The position numbers and the translations under genes are program-made. DNA of 64,000 nucleotides from an uncultured Ruminococcus sp. Lineage in GTDB: Bacteria; Bacillota; Clostridia; Oscillospirales; Acutalibacteraceae. This document shows, in pieces, positions 41,781 to 50,727 of the stretch (position 1 is the stretch's first letter; each line of letters opens with the position of its first letter). The stretch covers positions 21,072-85,071 of the forward strand of contig CACYPV010000011.1 of assembly GCA_902776375.1 (NCBI GenBank), in the 5' to 3' direction. The notes under the pieces were generated by a model that was not told where the DNA came from, searched no databases, and saw nothing but the letters and a program-made list of their open reading frames with translations.

Positions 41781-43337
41781 ATGCAGAAAGTACTTATCAT
41801 CGGCGCGGGGCCTGCGGGTCTGACCGCAGCCTATGAGCTGATGGATAAAAGCAAGGATTATGAAGTTATCGTGCTTGAAGAGAGCGACCGTTTCGGCGGT
41901 ATCTCGCGCACAGTGAATTATAAAGGCAACCGCATGGATATGGGCGGACACCGCTTTTTCTCAAAGGTCGCCGAGGTGAACGATTGGTGGGAGAAGATGC
42001 TTCCCACTCAGGGCGCCATGCCTTACGACGACGTTGTGCTCGGCAGAGAGTCGACCGTTGTCAGCGGTGGTCCCGACCCCGAGAAAACCGACAGGGTAAT
42101 GCTCAGGCGCAACCGCCTGTCGCGCATATTCTTCAACTCAAAGTTTTTCGATTACCCCATATCGCTCAAATTCGCCACTATCAAAAACATGGGCTTCGGC
42201 ACCACTATCGTGGTCGGCTTCAGCTATCTTAAAAGCGCCATGTTTAAGCGCAAGGAAAATTCGCTTGAGGATTTCTACATAAACCGCTTCGGCAAAAAGC
42301 TGTATTCCATGTTTTTTGAGAATTACACCGAAAATCTCTGGGGCAGACACCCCAGCGAGATATCTCCCGAATGGGGCGCGCAGCGCGTCAAGGGCCTTTC
42401 GATAAAGGCTGTGCTCGGCGATATCTTCGGCAAGATGTTCAAGAAGAAGAACCGCAAGGTCGAAACCTCGCTTATCGAGGAATTCGCTTATCCCAAGCTC
42501 GGACCCGGTCAGCTTTGGGACATCACCGCCGCCGACTTTGAAAAAATGGGCGGCACGATAATCAAAAACGCGAAGGTCGTAAACCTTATCAAAGACGGCG
42601 ACAAGCTTACGGGGCTTGTTTACGAAAAGGACGGAAAGCGCGTCACCCTTGAGGGCGATCACATCATTTCCTCGATGCCCGTCAAGGATCTGGTCGAAGG
42701 CATGAACGACGTTCCCGACGAATATCTGCAAATCGCCTCGGGACTTCCGTACCGCGACTACATGACCGTCGGCGTTTTGATACATCACCTCAATCTGAAA
42801 AACGAAACAAAGATAAAAACCATGGGCAACATCGTCCCCGACAACTGGGTCTATGTCCATGACAAGACCGTAAAGATGGGACGCTTCCAGATCTACAACA
42901 ACTGGTCGCCCTACATGGTCAGCGACATCGAGGGCACCGTTTGGATGGGTCTTGAATACTTCTGCAACGAGGGCGACGAAATGTGGTCGATGACCGACGA
43001 CGCCTTTGGCAAAATGGGCGTTTCCGAGATGGTCACGATGGGCTTGATAGAGAAGGAGAGCGACGTGCTCGACTTCCACGTTGAGCGCGTTAAGAAAGCG
43101 TACCCGGCGTATTTCGACACTTACGAGCACATGGACAAGCTGCGTGGTTATTTAGACACTATCGAGAATCTTTACTGCGTAGGCAGAAACGGTCAGCACC
43201 GCTACAACAATATCGACCACAGCATGTGCACTTCGTTTGAAGCGGTCAAAAACATCCTTTCAGGTGAGAAGAGCAAGGACAATATTTGGAATGTAAACAC
43301 CGAAAAGGAATATCACGAAGAGAAGGAAAGCAAGTGA
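41781..43337 (+). CDS. FAD-dependent oxidoreductase of the UDP-galactopyranose mutase/amine-oxidase type
   Basis: 518 residues. The N-terminal dinucleotide fold is [17 protein letters not shown], followed by [54 protein letters not shown] and C-terminal [17 protein letters not shown]. This is the NAD(P)/FAD family related to UDP-Galp mutase and protoporphyrinogen oxidase-like proteins found in glycan clusters. Likely substrate is a nucleotide- or lipid-linked sugar, not proven. AGGTGG just before ATG 41781 chooses this start over GTG 41772. The stop overlaps the next gene's ATG. Confidence 0.85.
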   Translation: MQKVLIIGAGPAGLTAAYELMDKSKDYEVIVLEESDRFGGISRTVNYKGNRMDMGGHRFFSKVAEVNDWWEKMLPTQGAMPYDDVVLGRESTVVSGGPDPEKTDRVMLRRNRLSRIFFNSKFFDYPISLKFATIKNMGFGTTIVVGFSYLKSAMFKRKENSLEDFYINRFGKKLYSMFFENYTENLWGRHPSEISPEWGAQRVKGLSIKAVLGDIFGKMFKKKNRKVETSLIEEFAYPKLGPGQLWDITAADFEKMGGTIIKNAKVVNLIKDGDKLTGLVYEKDGKRVTLEGDHIISSMPVKDLVEGMNDVPDEYLQIASGLPYRDYMTVGVLIHHLNLKNETKIKTMGNIVPDNWVYVHDKTVKMGRFQIYNNWSPYMVSDIEGTVWMGLEYFCNEGDEMWSMTDDAFGKMGVSEMVTMGLIEKESDVLDFHVERVKKAYPAYFDTYEHMDKLRGYLDTIENLYCVGRNGQHRYNNIDHSMCTSFEAVKNILSGEKSKDNIWNVNTEKEYHEEKESK

Positions 43338-44965
43338 TGAGTACAAAGAATAAAACCAAACCACGGCTTTTCGACAGCATTTTTGACGTTGTTTTAAAGC
43401 ATCCGTTCATCTTTACCGCGCTTCTTTGCCTGCTTTTGTTCCCGATGGGCTTTGCAAACGCGGCAAACGTCACAACGCCTTCGGTCGTGTTCGAGATGAT
43501 CATCTGGATAGGCATGCTGGCGGCGCTGTTCGTTGTCGGCAAGCCGAGCGGCAATTCAAAGGTGAACATTTATCTGGCTATATCGTCAGCGGTTTTCATA
43601 ATCGTTTTTTCGCTTCTTGTAATTGAAAACGAAAGCAATTCAATGATGATGTCGGTGCCTGCCGCCGCTATCGTCATTCAGCTTGCGGTCGTGCTTTTTA
43701 ACGAGAAAAAGCTTGACGCGGACAAAATCGTGATCCTGATGATAGTGATGGGCGTCGTGCTGAGGTATTGCTACTGCCTTAAATACGGCAGCGCCGAAAT
43801 GCAGCACGATCAGGGCACCTTCGACGGCAGCGCGGGTCACCTTTCCTACATCAGTTACTGGTACAAAAACGGGCTTAAGCTCCCCGATTTTGACGTTTCC
43901 GACACGCCGAATTACATCCATTGGCAGTATTATCATCCTCCGCTCCATCATATCCTTATGGCATGCGGAATGAAAGTATTATCTTTCTTCGGAATGACGG
44001 ACGAGTGGGCGCGCGAGGCTGTGCAGATCCTTCCTATGATCTATTCCGCGCTCAGCATGGTTGCCTGCTACCGCATATTCAAGCTTGTTAAGCTCGGCGG
44101 CGCGGGACTTGTCGCCGCAATGGCTATTCCTTGCTTCTACCGCACCTTCATCATTTGGAGCGGAGCTTACAACAACGATATGCTTTGCGCTATGTTTATG
44201 CTGCTGTCGATGATGCTGACCCTCAAATGGTACTACAAGCCGACCCTGCTCAACATCCTGCCGATCGCCGTGTGCGTCGGCTGCGGAATGATGGCAAAGC
44301 TCTCGGGCTGGATGGTCGCTCCTGCGATAGCGCTCGTGTTCCTGTGGAAGTTCATACGGAACATCAAAAAGCCGCTGCCCTTTATCGGTCAGTACGCCGC
44401 CTTCGGCGCGGTGTCAGTTCCGCTGGGACTGTGGTGGGGCATACGCAATTATCTGGAGTTCGGCACTCCGATAACATATGTGCCCGATCTCAAAAGCGCG
44501 TCTATGTCGGTGGAGCAAATACCTGTAGCACAGCGCCTTTTCGATTTCAGCTTTTTCCAGTTCGACTACCCGTTCATGGCTTTCAAAGGCCACGGCGCGC
44601 CGTATAATGAGTTCAATCCGGCGTTTGGTCTGTTCAAAACCTCGCTGTTTGACGAATACCATAAGCCCGAAGGCACGCACGGCGTAGAGATGATGCTCGT
44701 TGTCATGGCGGCTCTGCTCGCGCTTCTCGGCATTATCGGGCTGATATACATGTTCGTTAAAAAGAACAACGGTATCGACCTTCCGGTCAAGGCGTTCTTT
44801 GCCGTAGTATTCCTTACGATAATCATTTCATATTATCTTTTCTGCTTCCAGTTCCCGTATGTATGCACCGAGAATATCCGCTACTGCATACCTGTCATCC
44901 CAATACTCGCAATGGGCTTGGGCTTCCTTGTCAATGTGGCGGGGAAGGCGCTGAAAAAACAATAG
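43337..44965 (+). CDS. GT-C fold membrane glycosyltransferase (ArnT/PMT-like)
   Basis: 542 residues with about 11-12 helices. After two N-terminal helix pairs the extracytoplasmic loop carries SAEMQHDQGTFDGSAGHL and the HWQYYHPPLHHILMACGMK segment, the usual acidic/His-rich catalytic loop of PMT/ArnT-type enzymes that take sugar from a polyprenyl-phosphate donor. The C-terminal helix pair ends KALKKQ. It overlaps the FAD enzyme by one base. Together with GtrA it suggests transfer of a sugar outside the membrane; acceptor unknown. Confidence 0.82.
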   Translation: MSTKNKTKPRLFDSIFDVVLKHPFIFTALLCLLLFPMGFANAANVTTPSVVFEMIIWIGMLAALFVVGKPSGNSKVNIYLAISSAVFIIVFSLLVIENESNSMMMSVPAAAIVIQLAVVLFNEKKLDADKIVILMIVMGVVLRYCYCLKYGSAEMQHDQGTFDGSAGHLSYISYWYKNGLKLPDFDVSDTPNYIHWQYYHPPLHHILMACGMKVLSFFGMTDEWAREAVQILPMIYSALSMVACYRIFKLVKLGGAGLVAAMAIPCFYRTFIIWSGAYNNDMLCAMFMLLSMMLTLKWYYKPTLLNILPIAVCVGCGMMAKLSGWMVAPAIALVFLWKFIRNIKKPLPFIGQYAAFGAVSVPLGLWWGIRNYLEFGTPITYVPDLKSASMSVEQIPVAQRLFDFSFFQFDYPFMAFKGHGAPYNEFNPAFGLFKTSLFDEYHKPEGTHGVEMMLVVMAALLALLGIIGLIYMFVKKNNGIDLPVKAFFAVVFLTIIISYYLFCFQFPYVCTENIRYCIPVIPILAMGLGFLVNVAGKALKKQ

Positions 44966-44973
44966 TATATACC

Positions 44974-45008
44974 AAAGCGCTCGCGGTCGTCAGATCGCGG
45001 GCGCTTTT
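44974..45008 (+). terminator. Terminator of the gtrA operon
   Basis: AAAGCGCTCGCG pairs with CGCGGGCGCTTT (one mismatch), 8 bases after the stop codon. Confidence 0.7.
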
Positions 45009-45270
45009 GAACAACTATGAGGACAACAAGGCAAAACACAATGTGTATGCGCAGGCGTTCCTTGACAACAGCGAGAAGCTGCAGCAAATGGCGGAAATCA
45101 TCAGCCGCGGCTTTGAGAACGCAAAGGCGAACGAGCAGACGTACGGCAGCAGAGAGAGCGGGGTGAAATTTTGCATAAAAGACGATATTGACGGGAACAA
45201 ATATGTTGATGTTGATAAATCTATATATGATAACGCAAACGGTGAAGCGGCGAAGTATTGTATAAAGTAG
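45007..45270 (+). pseudogene. Fragment 1 of a phage-type polymorphic toxin/MuF-associated protein
   Basis: The frame from TTG 45007 to the stop at 45270 reads NNYEDNKAKHNVYAQAFLDN, then ESGVKFCIKDDIDGNKYVDVDKSIY, and ends AAKYCIK. The KF(C/S)IK-D-GNKYVDVD pattern is characteristic of the tail region of very large phage-borne proteins (MuF-type, with Barnase/EndoU-like nuclease domains) in gut Firmicutes. It has no start of its own, so it is a remnant. The next two frames appear to be pieces of the same kind of protein. Confidence 0.5.
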
Positions 45271-45563
45271 GTGAAAATGGTTATTCCGCAGATGTTATTG
45301 TTGGAATTAAATCAGATGGTTCTGCTTTGCATTATGATTTAGTTGGAATTAATCATAAAGGAATAACCGAAGCACCTTTTAGTAGGGTCAGCAAAAGCAG
45401 CCCATCTAGGAAGAATACTTCGGTTACTAAGAAAACAATACCACAACCTGCTTCAAAAAGCAATACTTCTGAGGAAAATAATCTTGAAGGGCGGAAGTCG
45501 AAGGACGACACGATATACGACATCGACCTTCTGCTTGACATAAGAGACCAAATCTGTTCATGA
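45258..45563 (+). pseudogene. Fragment 2 of a phage-type polymorphic toxin tail
   Basis: It reads YKVGENGYSADVIVGIKSDG and LHYDLVGINHKGITE, resembling the core of phage Barnase/EndoU-like nuclease domains (VGxNxYxxxVxIK...xFYDL), followed by a low-complexity Ser/Lys linker and RKSKDDTIYDIDLL. It begins inside fragment 1 in another frame. It has no good ribosome site. Confidence 0.45.
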
Positions 45564-45913
45564 TGAGCATTGATGTAAAAGAGAATAGCGACGGATATTG
45601 GTTCTATTCTTTTGCAATAGAAAAAGATACAGCCAGTATTTCTAAAGCTGACTTGCTTACGACAAGCGCCCCAGAAAATGACCATATCTTTATTACTACT
45701 ATACTACAAAACGCATTGGCTGTCAAGTATGGTAAAAAAATATTATACAGTGGCAAAATAAGTGGCGACACGAACACTCGCTACAGCAAGGACGACACGA
45801 TATATGACATTGACGAGGACGAGCTTTGGAGCGATTACGAGGAAACCCATGCGCTTGACGAGATCGACCCCGAAACGGGGTGGACTGTCGGAGAGCCCTT
45901 CCTATACATATAA
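45560..45913 (+). pseudogene. Fragment 3 of a phage-type polymorphic toxin tail
   Basis: It reads MSIDVKENSDGYWFYSFAIEKDTA, matching the end of the same nuclease-type domain, and ends with RYSKDDTIYDIDEDELWSDYEETH, which repeats the SKDDTIYDID motif of fragment 2 almost exactly at DNA level. So at least two related toxin tails have decayed here, one after the other. An ATG at 45560 overlaps the stop of fragment 2; a short active domain cannot be excluded. Confidence 0.45.
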
Positions 45914-45961
45914 TACATTATAGCTTTATATCAACTTTACCAACATAATGCTGTGTGGATA

Positions 45962-45990
45962 TTGCTTTTTATGAGCTGTTATGATATTAT
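45962..45990 (+). promoter_or_regulatory. Possible promoter of the hybrid kinase gene
   Basis: TTGCTT (45962-45967), 17 bp, TATTAT (45985-45990); leader of about 70 bases. Confidence 0.4.
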
Positions 45991-46067
45991 TATAATAACT
46001 ATTACCATTAAATTGTCCGATCGGCGACGGCTGTTATAAAACGCGCCGGTATAGGGGGATGCATAGA

Positions 46068-48914
46068 ATGAAAAGGTTCAAAATGGATCTGTCAAAGCAG
46101 ATAGCGATAACCGTATCGGCTTTGCTGATCGTTGTAAATATAGTCTTGGGCTTCGTTTTGGTTACTCAGTCAAAGGATACATACAGGGATCTTATCAACA
46201 ACCGAATGCTCGACATCTCAAACACGGCTGCGTCCATGATAGACGGCGACGTGCTTGAAAAGCTTACGGCTGAGGACAAGGACACTCCCGAATACAAAAA
46301 AATAAACGACGCTCTAGCCGTGTTTCAGGAAAACATAGATTTGGAGTATATCTATACTATCCGCGACATGGGCAACAAAAAGTTCTCGTTTATGGTTGAC
46401 CCTCATCCTGTAGATCCGGGAGAATTCGGTCAGGAAATAAAGTACACCGACGCGCTGTATGAAGCGAGCCAGGGCAAGGCAGCGGTGGATAAGGAGCCGT
46501 ACACCGACGACTGGGGACGCTTTTACAGCTCATACACCCCCGTATTTGACTCAAAAGGTAAGGTCGCGGGCATAGTCGCCGTAGATTTTGACGCCGACTG
46601 GTACGACAGACAGTTTTTGGCGCACACTGTATCTATTGTTATAGGCACAGCCCTTTCGGTCGTCCTCGGCGTAACGCTTATAATGCTTTCCACTAAAAAG
46701 CTGCGCAAAAAGCTTATTACCATCGAAAAAGAGATCGATCATGTTTCCGCCGATATCGAGGAGCTCACAAGGGAGTATTCCATCGAGACTGCCTCTCTGC
46801 CCGAAAGCTCCGGCGGCATCAACGGACTTGCAGACAGGATCCATCTTGTACACGAGGGCATCCATTCTTATATAAACGATACCAACCGTCAGGCGAGCAA
46901 TCTTATCAACGCGCTCGGCTCCGATTGCATGGGCGTGTTCTATGTCGACCTCGACAAGGACGAGGCTATCTGCTATATCGAGTCTGAGATGGTCAGCATA
47001 TTCAAGAAGGGAATGAAATTCCGCTATTCCGACGCTAACGTAGCCTTTGCCGAGCGTTATGTCGCCAAGGAGTACCGCGAACACTTCCTTCACGCCGTCA
47101 GCCCCGAATCCATTCGCGAGGGTCTTAAAACCGAGACCGTGCTCTCGTACCGTTATCTCGTAAAAACGGGCGAAGCCGAGTTTTACGCTATGATCCGCAT
47201 TGCCGGCGTTCGCCGCAAAGAGGACAGGGACGACGGTATCGTGCACGCCGTAGGACTCAGCTTTTCGAATGTCGACGCCGAAACCAGGAGCGACCTCGAG
47301 CGCAACCGCGTGCTCAGCGACGCGCTCATGGCGGCTGAGGAAGCGAGCACTGCAAAAACCGCTTTCCTGTCGAACATGAGCCACGAGATACGCACGCCTA
47401 TGAACGCGATAATCGGACTTAACAGCCTTGCGCTCAAGGATGAAACGCTCAACGACAGCACGCGCGAATACCTTGAAAAGATCGGCAGCAGCGCAAAACA
47501 TCTGCTGAGGATAATCAACGATATCCTCGATATGAGCCGCATAGAGTCCGGCAGGCTGGTGCTTCGCAACGAGGAATTCTCTTTCAAGGGAATGCTCGAC
47601 CAGATAAACACCATGGTCATCGCTCAGTGCAGAGAAAAGGGTCTCAACTACAACTGCGTCGAGAAAAACCAAATAGACAGCTACTATATCGGCGACGATA
47701 TGAAGCTTAAGCAGATACTTATCAACATACTCAGCAACGCGATAAAGTTCACGAACGCGCCCGGCGACGTCACTTTGTCGGTCGAAAAGACTGCGGATTA
47801 CGACGGCAGGGCTATGCTTAAATTCTCAGTAAAAGATACGGGTATCGGCATTGACAAGGAGTTTTTGCCCAAGGTGTTCGACTCCTTTACCCAGGAAAAC
47901 AGCTCGCAAAGCAACAAGTACGGCAGCACGGGTCTCGGTTTGGCTATAACAAAGAGCATCGTCGAGATGATGAACGGCACGATTTCGGTAGAATCCGAAA
48001 AGGGCTTAGGCACCGAGTTTACTGTTGTTGTCACGCTTAAAAAAGACAAACGCTACTTTTCCCCGGCAAGCTCCATACAGCCCGGCGACCTTCGCGTGCT
48101 GATCGTCGACGACGACCTTGATTCCGGCGAGTATACGCGCATGATGCTCAACGAAGCCGGCATTTTCGCCGACATCTGCTCCGGCAGGGAAGAGGCGCTG
48201 CATCAGCTTGAGATACATCACGTTAAGCAGGAGCCGTATAATCTGGTGCTGCTCGACTGGAAAATGGCGGGAATGGACGGGCTTGAAGCGGCAGGACGTA
48301 TAAGGGAACGCTACTCAGACGAGACCTCGGTCATCATCCTTACCGCGTACAACTGGGACGATATTTTGGGCGAAGCCATGAACAGGGGAGTTGACGGTTT
48401 TCTGTCAAAGCCGCTGCTCGTCCGCAATCTCGTCGATGAATACGAGCGCATCTCGCGCCGCGGAAACGCGCACCTGCACAACGACAAGCCGCGCGCCGAG
48501 CTGAAGGGCAGACGCATCCTTATGGCGGAGGATATGTTCATCAACGCCGAAATAATGAAGGAGATAATCATGTCGCGCGAGGCGGAGATAAAATACGCGG
48601 AAAACGGCAGGATCGCGCTTGAAACGTTCAGGGACAGCCCCGCAGGCTACTATGACGCTATCCTTATGGACGTCCGCATGCCCGAGATGGACGGCCTTGA
48701 GGCTACCGCGGCTATTCGCGCGCTCGACCGCCCCGACGCAAAATTGATTCCCATAATCGCGCTCACGGCGAACGCCTTTGACGAGGACGTACAAAGCTCG
48801 CTGCAATCGGGAATGAACGCCCACCTTTCAAAGCCCGTTGAGCCCGAATACCTCTACCAAACCTTGGAAGAGCTGATATACGTTTTTGATGAACAAAGAA
48901 AAGACCAAGCATAA
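46068..48914 (+). CDS. Hybrid sensor histidine kinase with two receiver domains
   Basis: About 948 residues. Helix 1 (residues 10-32), an extracytoplasmic Cache-type sensor (33-185, with EYIYTIRDMG and WGRFYSSYTPVFDSKGKVAGIVAVD), helix 2 (about 190-212), coiled linker and a PAS-like region, HisKA with the phospho-histidine in NMSHEIRTPMNAIIGLN near 439, HATPase (N-box LINILSNAIKFT, G-boxes DTGIGI and GSTGLGLAI), then REC1 (LIVDDDLDSGEY, LLDWKMAGMDG) and REC2 (LMAEDMFINAEI, LMDVRMPEMDG). No output domain and no adjacent regulator gene. ATG 46068 has GGGGG nine bases upstream, better than ATG 46059. Confidence 0.93.
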   Translation: MKRFKMDLSKQIAITVSALLIVVNIVLGFVLVTQSKDTYRDLINNRMLDISNTAASMIDGDVLEKLTAEDKDTPEYKKINDALAVFQENIDLEYIYTIRDMGNKKFSFMVDPHPVDPGEFGQEIKYTDALYEASQGKAAVDKEPYTDDWGRFYSSYTPVFDSKGKVAGIVAVDFDADWYDRQFLAHTVSIVIGTALSVVLGVTLIMLSTKKLRKKLITIEKEIDHVSADIEELTREYSIETASLPESSGGINGLADRIHLVHEGIHSYINDTNRQASNLINALGSDCMGVFYVDLDKDEAICYIESEMVSIFKKGMKFRYSDANVAFAERYVAKEYREHFLHAVSPESIREGLKTETVLSYRYLVKTGEAEFYAMIRIAGVRRKEDRDDGIVHAVGLSFSNVDAETRSDLERNRVLSDALMAAEEASTAKTAFLSNMSHEIRTPMNAIIGLNSLALKDETLNDSTREYLEKIGSSAKHLLRIINDILDMSRIESGRLVLRNEEFSFKGMLDQINTMVIAQCREKGLNYNCVEKNQIDSYYIGDDMKLKQILINILSNAIKFTNAPGDVTLSVEKTADYDGRAMLKFSVKDTGIGIDKEFLPKVFDSFTQENSSQSNKYGSTGLGLAITKSIVEMMNGTISVESEKGLGTEFTVVVTLKKDKRYFSPASSIQPGDLRVLIVDDDLDSGEYTRMMLNEAGIFADICSGREEALHQLEIHHVKQEPYNLVLLDWKMAGMDGLEAAGRIRERYSDETSVIILTAYNWDDILGEAMNRGVDGFLSKPLLVRNLVDEYERISRRGNAHLHNDKPRAELKGRRILMAEDMFINAEIMKEIIMSREAEIKYAENGRIALETFRDSPAGYYDAILMDVRMPEMDGLEATAAIRALDRPDAKLIPIIALTANAFDEDVQSSLQSGMNAHLSKPVEPEYLYQTLEELIYVFDEQRKDQA

Positions 48915-48917
48915 ACA

Positions 48918-48952
48918 AACCCCTCCGCATAAAACGTGCGGAGGGGTTTAGT
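48918..48952. terminator. Terminator between the hybrid kinase and hicB
   Basis: Perfect 13-bp stem AAACCCCTCCGCA/TGCGGAGGGGTTT, suitable for both converging genes. Confidence 0.85.
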
Positions 48953-48970
48953 ATTAAGTGAGCGCGATAT

Positions 48971-49378
48971 TTATGATACCTGCAATTGTTCTTTTAACGC
49001 GTTTTGAAGAAGTTGGGAAAAGTTGATATTGTTTTTTTCGGCGATCGTATTCAGCCACTCGGGGATCGTAAGGGTCTTTTTTACCGATTTTGTGCTGACA
49101 GATTTTAAATATTCCACCGGATCAAATTCTACCAGCAGAGGATATTCGTTTTCTTTCGGCACTATTGATTTGATATCGCTTGGAGTCGGAAAGACAAACT
49201 CACCGTTTTCATTAACCATATAAAGTCCCATCGCGTCCTGTGCCATTTCATAGGCTTCTTCAAGAGTATCGCCCTCGGTGAAGCAACCGGGCAGATCGGG
49301 AAACTGCACCCAGTATCTGTCGTTTTCTTTGGTGAATACAGCGGGATAAAATCTTTTTTTCAAACTGTTCATACTCAT
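48971..49378 (-). CDS. hicB: HicB-family antitoxin
   Basis: 135 residues. The N-terminal HicB domain YPAVFTKENDRYWVQFPDLPGCFTEGDTLEEAYEMAQDAMG neutralises HicA; the C-terminal part (KKTLTIPEWLNTIAEKNNINFSQLLQNALKEQL) is a ribbon-helix-helix DNA-binding module for autoregulation. Its ATG overlaps the hicA stop by four bases, toxin gene first, the usual hicAB order. Confidence 0.94.
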   Translation of the reverse strand: MSMNSLKKRFYPAVFTKENDRYWVQFPDLPGCFTEGDTLEEAYEMAQDAMGLYMVNENGEFVFPTPSDIKSIVPKENEYPLLVEFDPVEYLKSVSTKSVKKTLTIPEWLNTIAEKNNINFSQLLQNALKEQLQVS

Positions 49379-49578
49379 TGCTCCTTTTTGCCTTTTAAGC
49401 CTGCTTGTTTTAGGATAGCTTGCTCTAACCCTTTGCTCAGGGATTTGTTGTGATACGGCACAATAGTTATTTTGCTGGTTTCGGGATTAAACATTTTTCT
49501 GTGAGAGCCTGTTGAACTGATTTCTACAAATCCGTTTTTCGTTAATATTTTTATCATTTCCTTTGGCGTTATCGGCAT
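49375..49578 (-). CDS. hicA: HicA-family mRNA interferase toxin
   Basis: 67 residues from ATG 49578 (MPITPKEMIKILTKNGF) behind GAGGTA; a longer frame upstream runs into the promoter and is not used. The double-stranded-RNA-binding-like fold and catalytic histidine in STGSHRKMFNP are present, as is IVPYHNKSLSKGLEQAILKQAGL. It cleaves mRNA until bound by HicB. Confidence 0.94.
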   Translation of the reverse strand: MPITPKEMIKILTKNGFVEISSTGSHRKMFNPETSKITIVPYHNKSLSKGLEQAILKQAGLKGKKEQ

Positions 49579-49608
49579 ATTGTAAATACCTCGTTTCTCA
49601 GTATATAC

Positions 49609-49638
49609 ATTATAACACGTGTCTATACGTATTGTCAA
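49609..49638 (-). promoter_or_regulatory. Promoter and likely operator of hicAB
   Basis: TTGACA (49638-49633), 18-bp spacer, TATAAT (49614-49609). The spacer contains the palindrome ACACGTGT, a plausible HicB site. Confidence 0.65.
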
Positions 49639-49653
49639 TGGTTCCCGTCAGGT

Positions 49654-50427
49654 TTATTCTATTTTATTATCTTTATCTTGTTTTGTTTTTTCTTTGCGAG
49701 ATGAAACTATCTTGTACACTAAAAATCCGATAAAAGCTACGCCGATCACGATCGAAGCGCAGAGGATTATTATCGGGGTGGCTTTGTCGAAATCTTTTTG
49801 TATAACGTCGTTTACGTTTCCAAGATCCTTATACGATGAGCTGTCGCCGGTCGCTCCGTTTGTCGTTTTTTCCGCGGTTGACGATGACGAGCTTTTCTTG
49901 CCGCTTTTGCTACCCGAGGTGGTCTTGCCGGTTTGAGAGCGGGTTTTGGCAGAAGCGCTGCCGGTATCCTTCGCCTTTGACGTGACCGTGACCGAGCCTG
50001 CGGCGCAGCTTCCTATCGTCATTTGCCGAATGTCGGTATCCACGCAATCGCTAACGTTATATGCGATATCCGTTCTGCCCTCGCCGATGGATTTAAATTT
50101 CAGCTTGAATATCGTGCTTGATGCCGAAATCTCCGCACCGTATGTGCAAAGATACGAGAGCTTTACGCCGCTTGTGTTTTCATTGTATTCCGTCATAGAG
50201 CCGTCGGGCGTCTTTACGCCCCTGAACTCGAGGATGTTTTTGTCAAAGCTGAACTCAAAAAGCGCGGCGCTTAGCTTTTTGCCGCACTGCGCGTTGACGT
50301 TTACTTCAATAAGGCGGTTGTTTTTGCACTCGATATTGTCGACCGAAAACGATACGGCGTCGGCGGCGAATACATGTGTGACCGGGATGACGCAAAACGC
50401 CAAAAGTAATAAAAGCAATTTTTTCAT
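49654..50427 (-). CDS. Membrane-anchored cohesin-like domain protein
   Basis: 257 residues. Signal peptide 1-21 (KKLLLLLLAFCVIPVTHVFA), one cohesin-like beta-sandwich (about 24-150: VSFSVDNIECKNNRLIEVNVNA, ALFEFSFDKNILEFRGV, FKLKFKSIGEGRTDIAYNV), a Ser/Thr/Lys/Gly linker (about 150-200), one transmembrane helix (about 220-242) and a basic cytoplasmic tail. Such a topology would display a single cohesin on the cell surface to hold dockerin-bearing enzymes, as in cellulosome or amylosome systems. No dockerin is recognised in this window. The ribosome site is weak. Confidence 0.78.
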   Translation of the reverse strand: MKKLLLLLLAFCVIPVTHVFAADAVSFSVDNIECKNNRLIEVNVNAQCGKKLSAALFEFSFDKNILEFRGVKTPDGSMTEYNENTSGVKLSYLCTYGAEISASSTIFKLKFKSIGEGRTDIAYNVSDCVDTDIRQMTIGSCAAGSVTVTSKAKDTGSASAKTRSQTGKTTSGSKSGKKSSSSSTAEKTTNGATGDSSSYKDLGNVNDVIQKDFDKATPIIILCASIVIGVAFIGFLVYKIVSSRKEKTKQDKDNKIE

Positions 50428-50474
50428 AAAGCGCTGCCTGAAATCTATAGATTGATTATGTGTTTAAATTAGGT

Positions 50475-50727
50475 TTACAGTTTATTATAGATTTGTCCGC
50501 GGTTGCCGACATTTACGACAATAATCAGAAGTACGTCGTCATGTTGTTCGTATATAACACGATAATCCCCTACACGCAGGCGATAAACCCCCTTATATCC
50601 CGTCAACGTTCGTACGTCACCCTCAGGTAAGCGATATATAGCGTTCAAAAGCCGTTCCTGTTGGTTGCGCGGTTGGGATTTTTATAAACTTCTGCGCTTT
50701 CTTGTTTATTTCAATACGGTATTTCAT
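50475..50727 (-). pseudogene. RelE/ParE-family toxin with a one-base frameshift
   Basis: ATG 50727 gives MKYRIEINKKAQKFIK, then a stop is reached in frame after a stretch of nonsense. Shifting frame at the A-run near 50680-50685 restores the family sequence: QPRNQQERLLNAIYRLPEG, then LTGYKGVYRLRVGDYRVIYEQ, ending GNRGQIYNKL. The whole gene would encode about 83 residues, the usual length. The start overlaps the antitoxin stop by four bases. Either a recent inactivating indel in a homopolymer or a sequencing error. Confidence 0.8.

Noticed and set aside
46551-47672. 373-codon minus-strand frame inside the hybrid kinase gene
   Set aside because: Antisense shadow; the kinase frame carries all conserved motifs.
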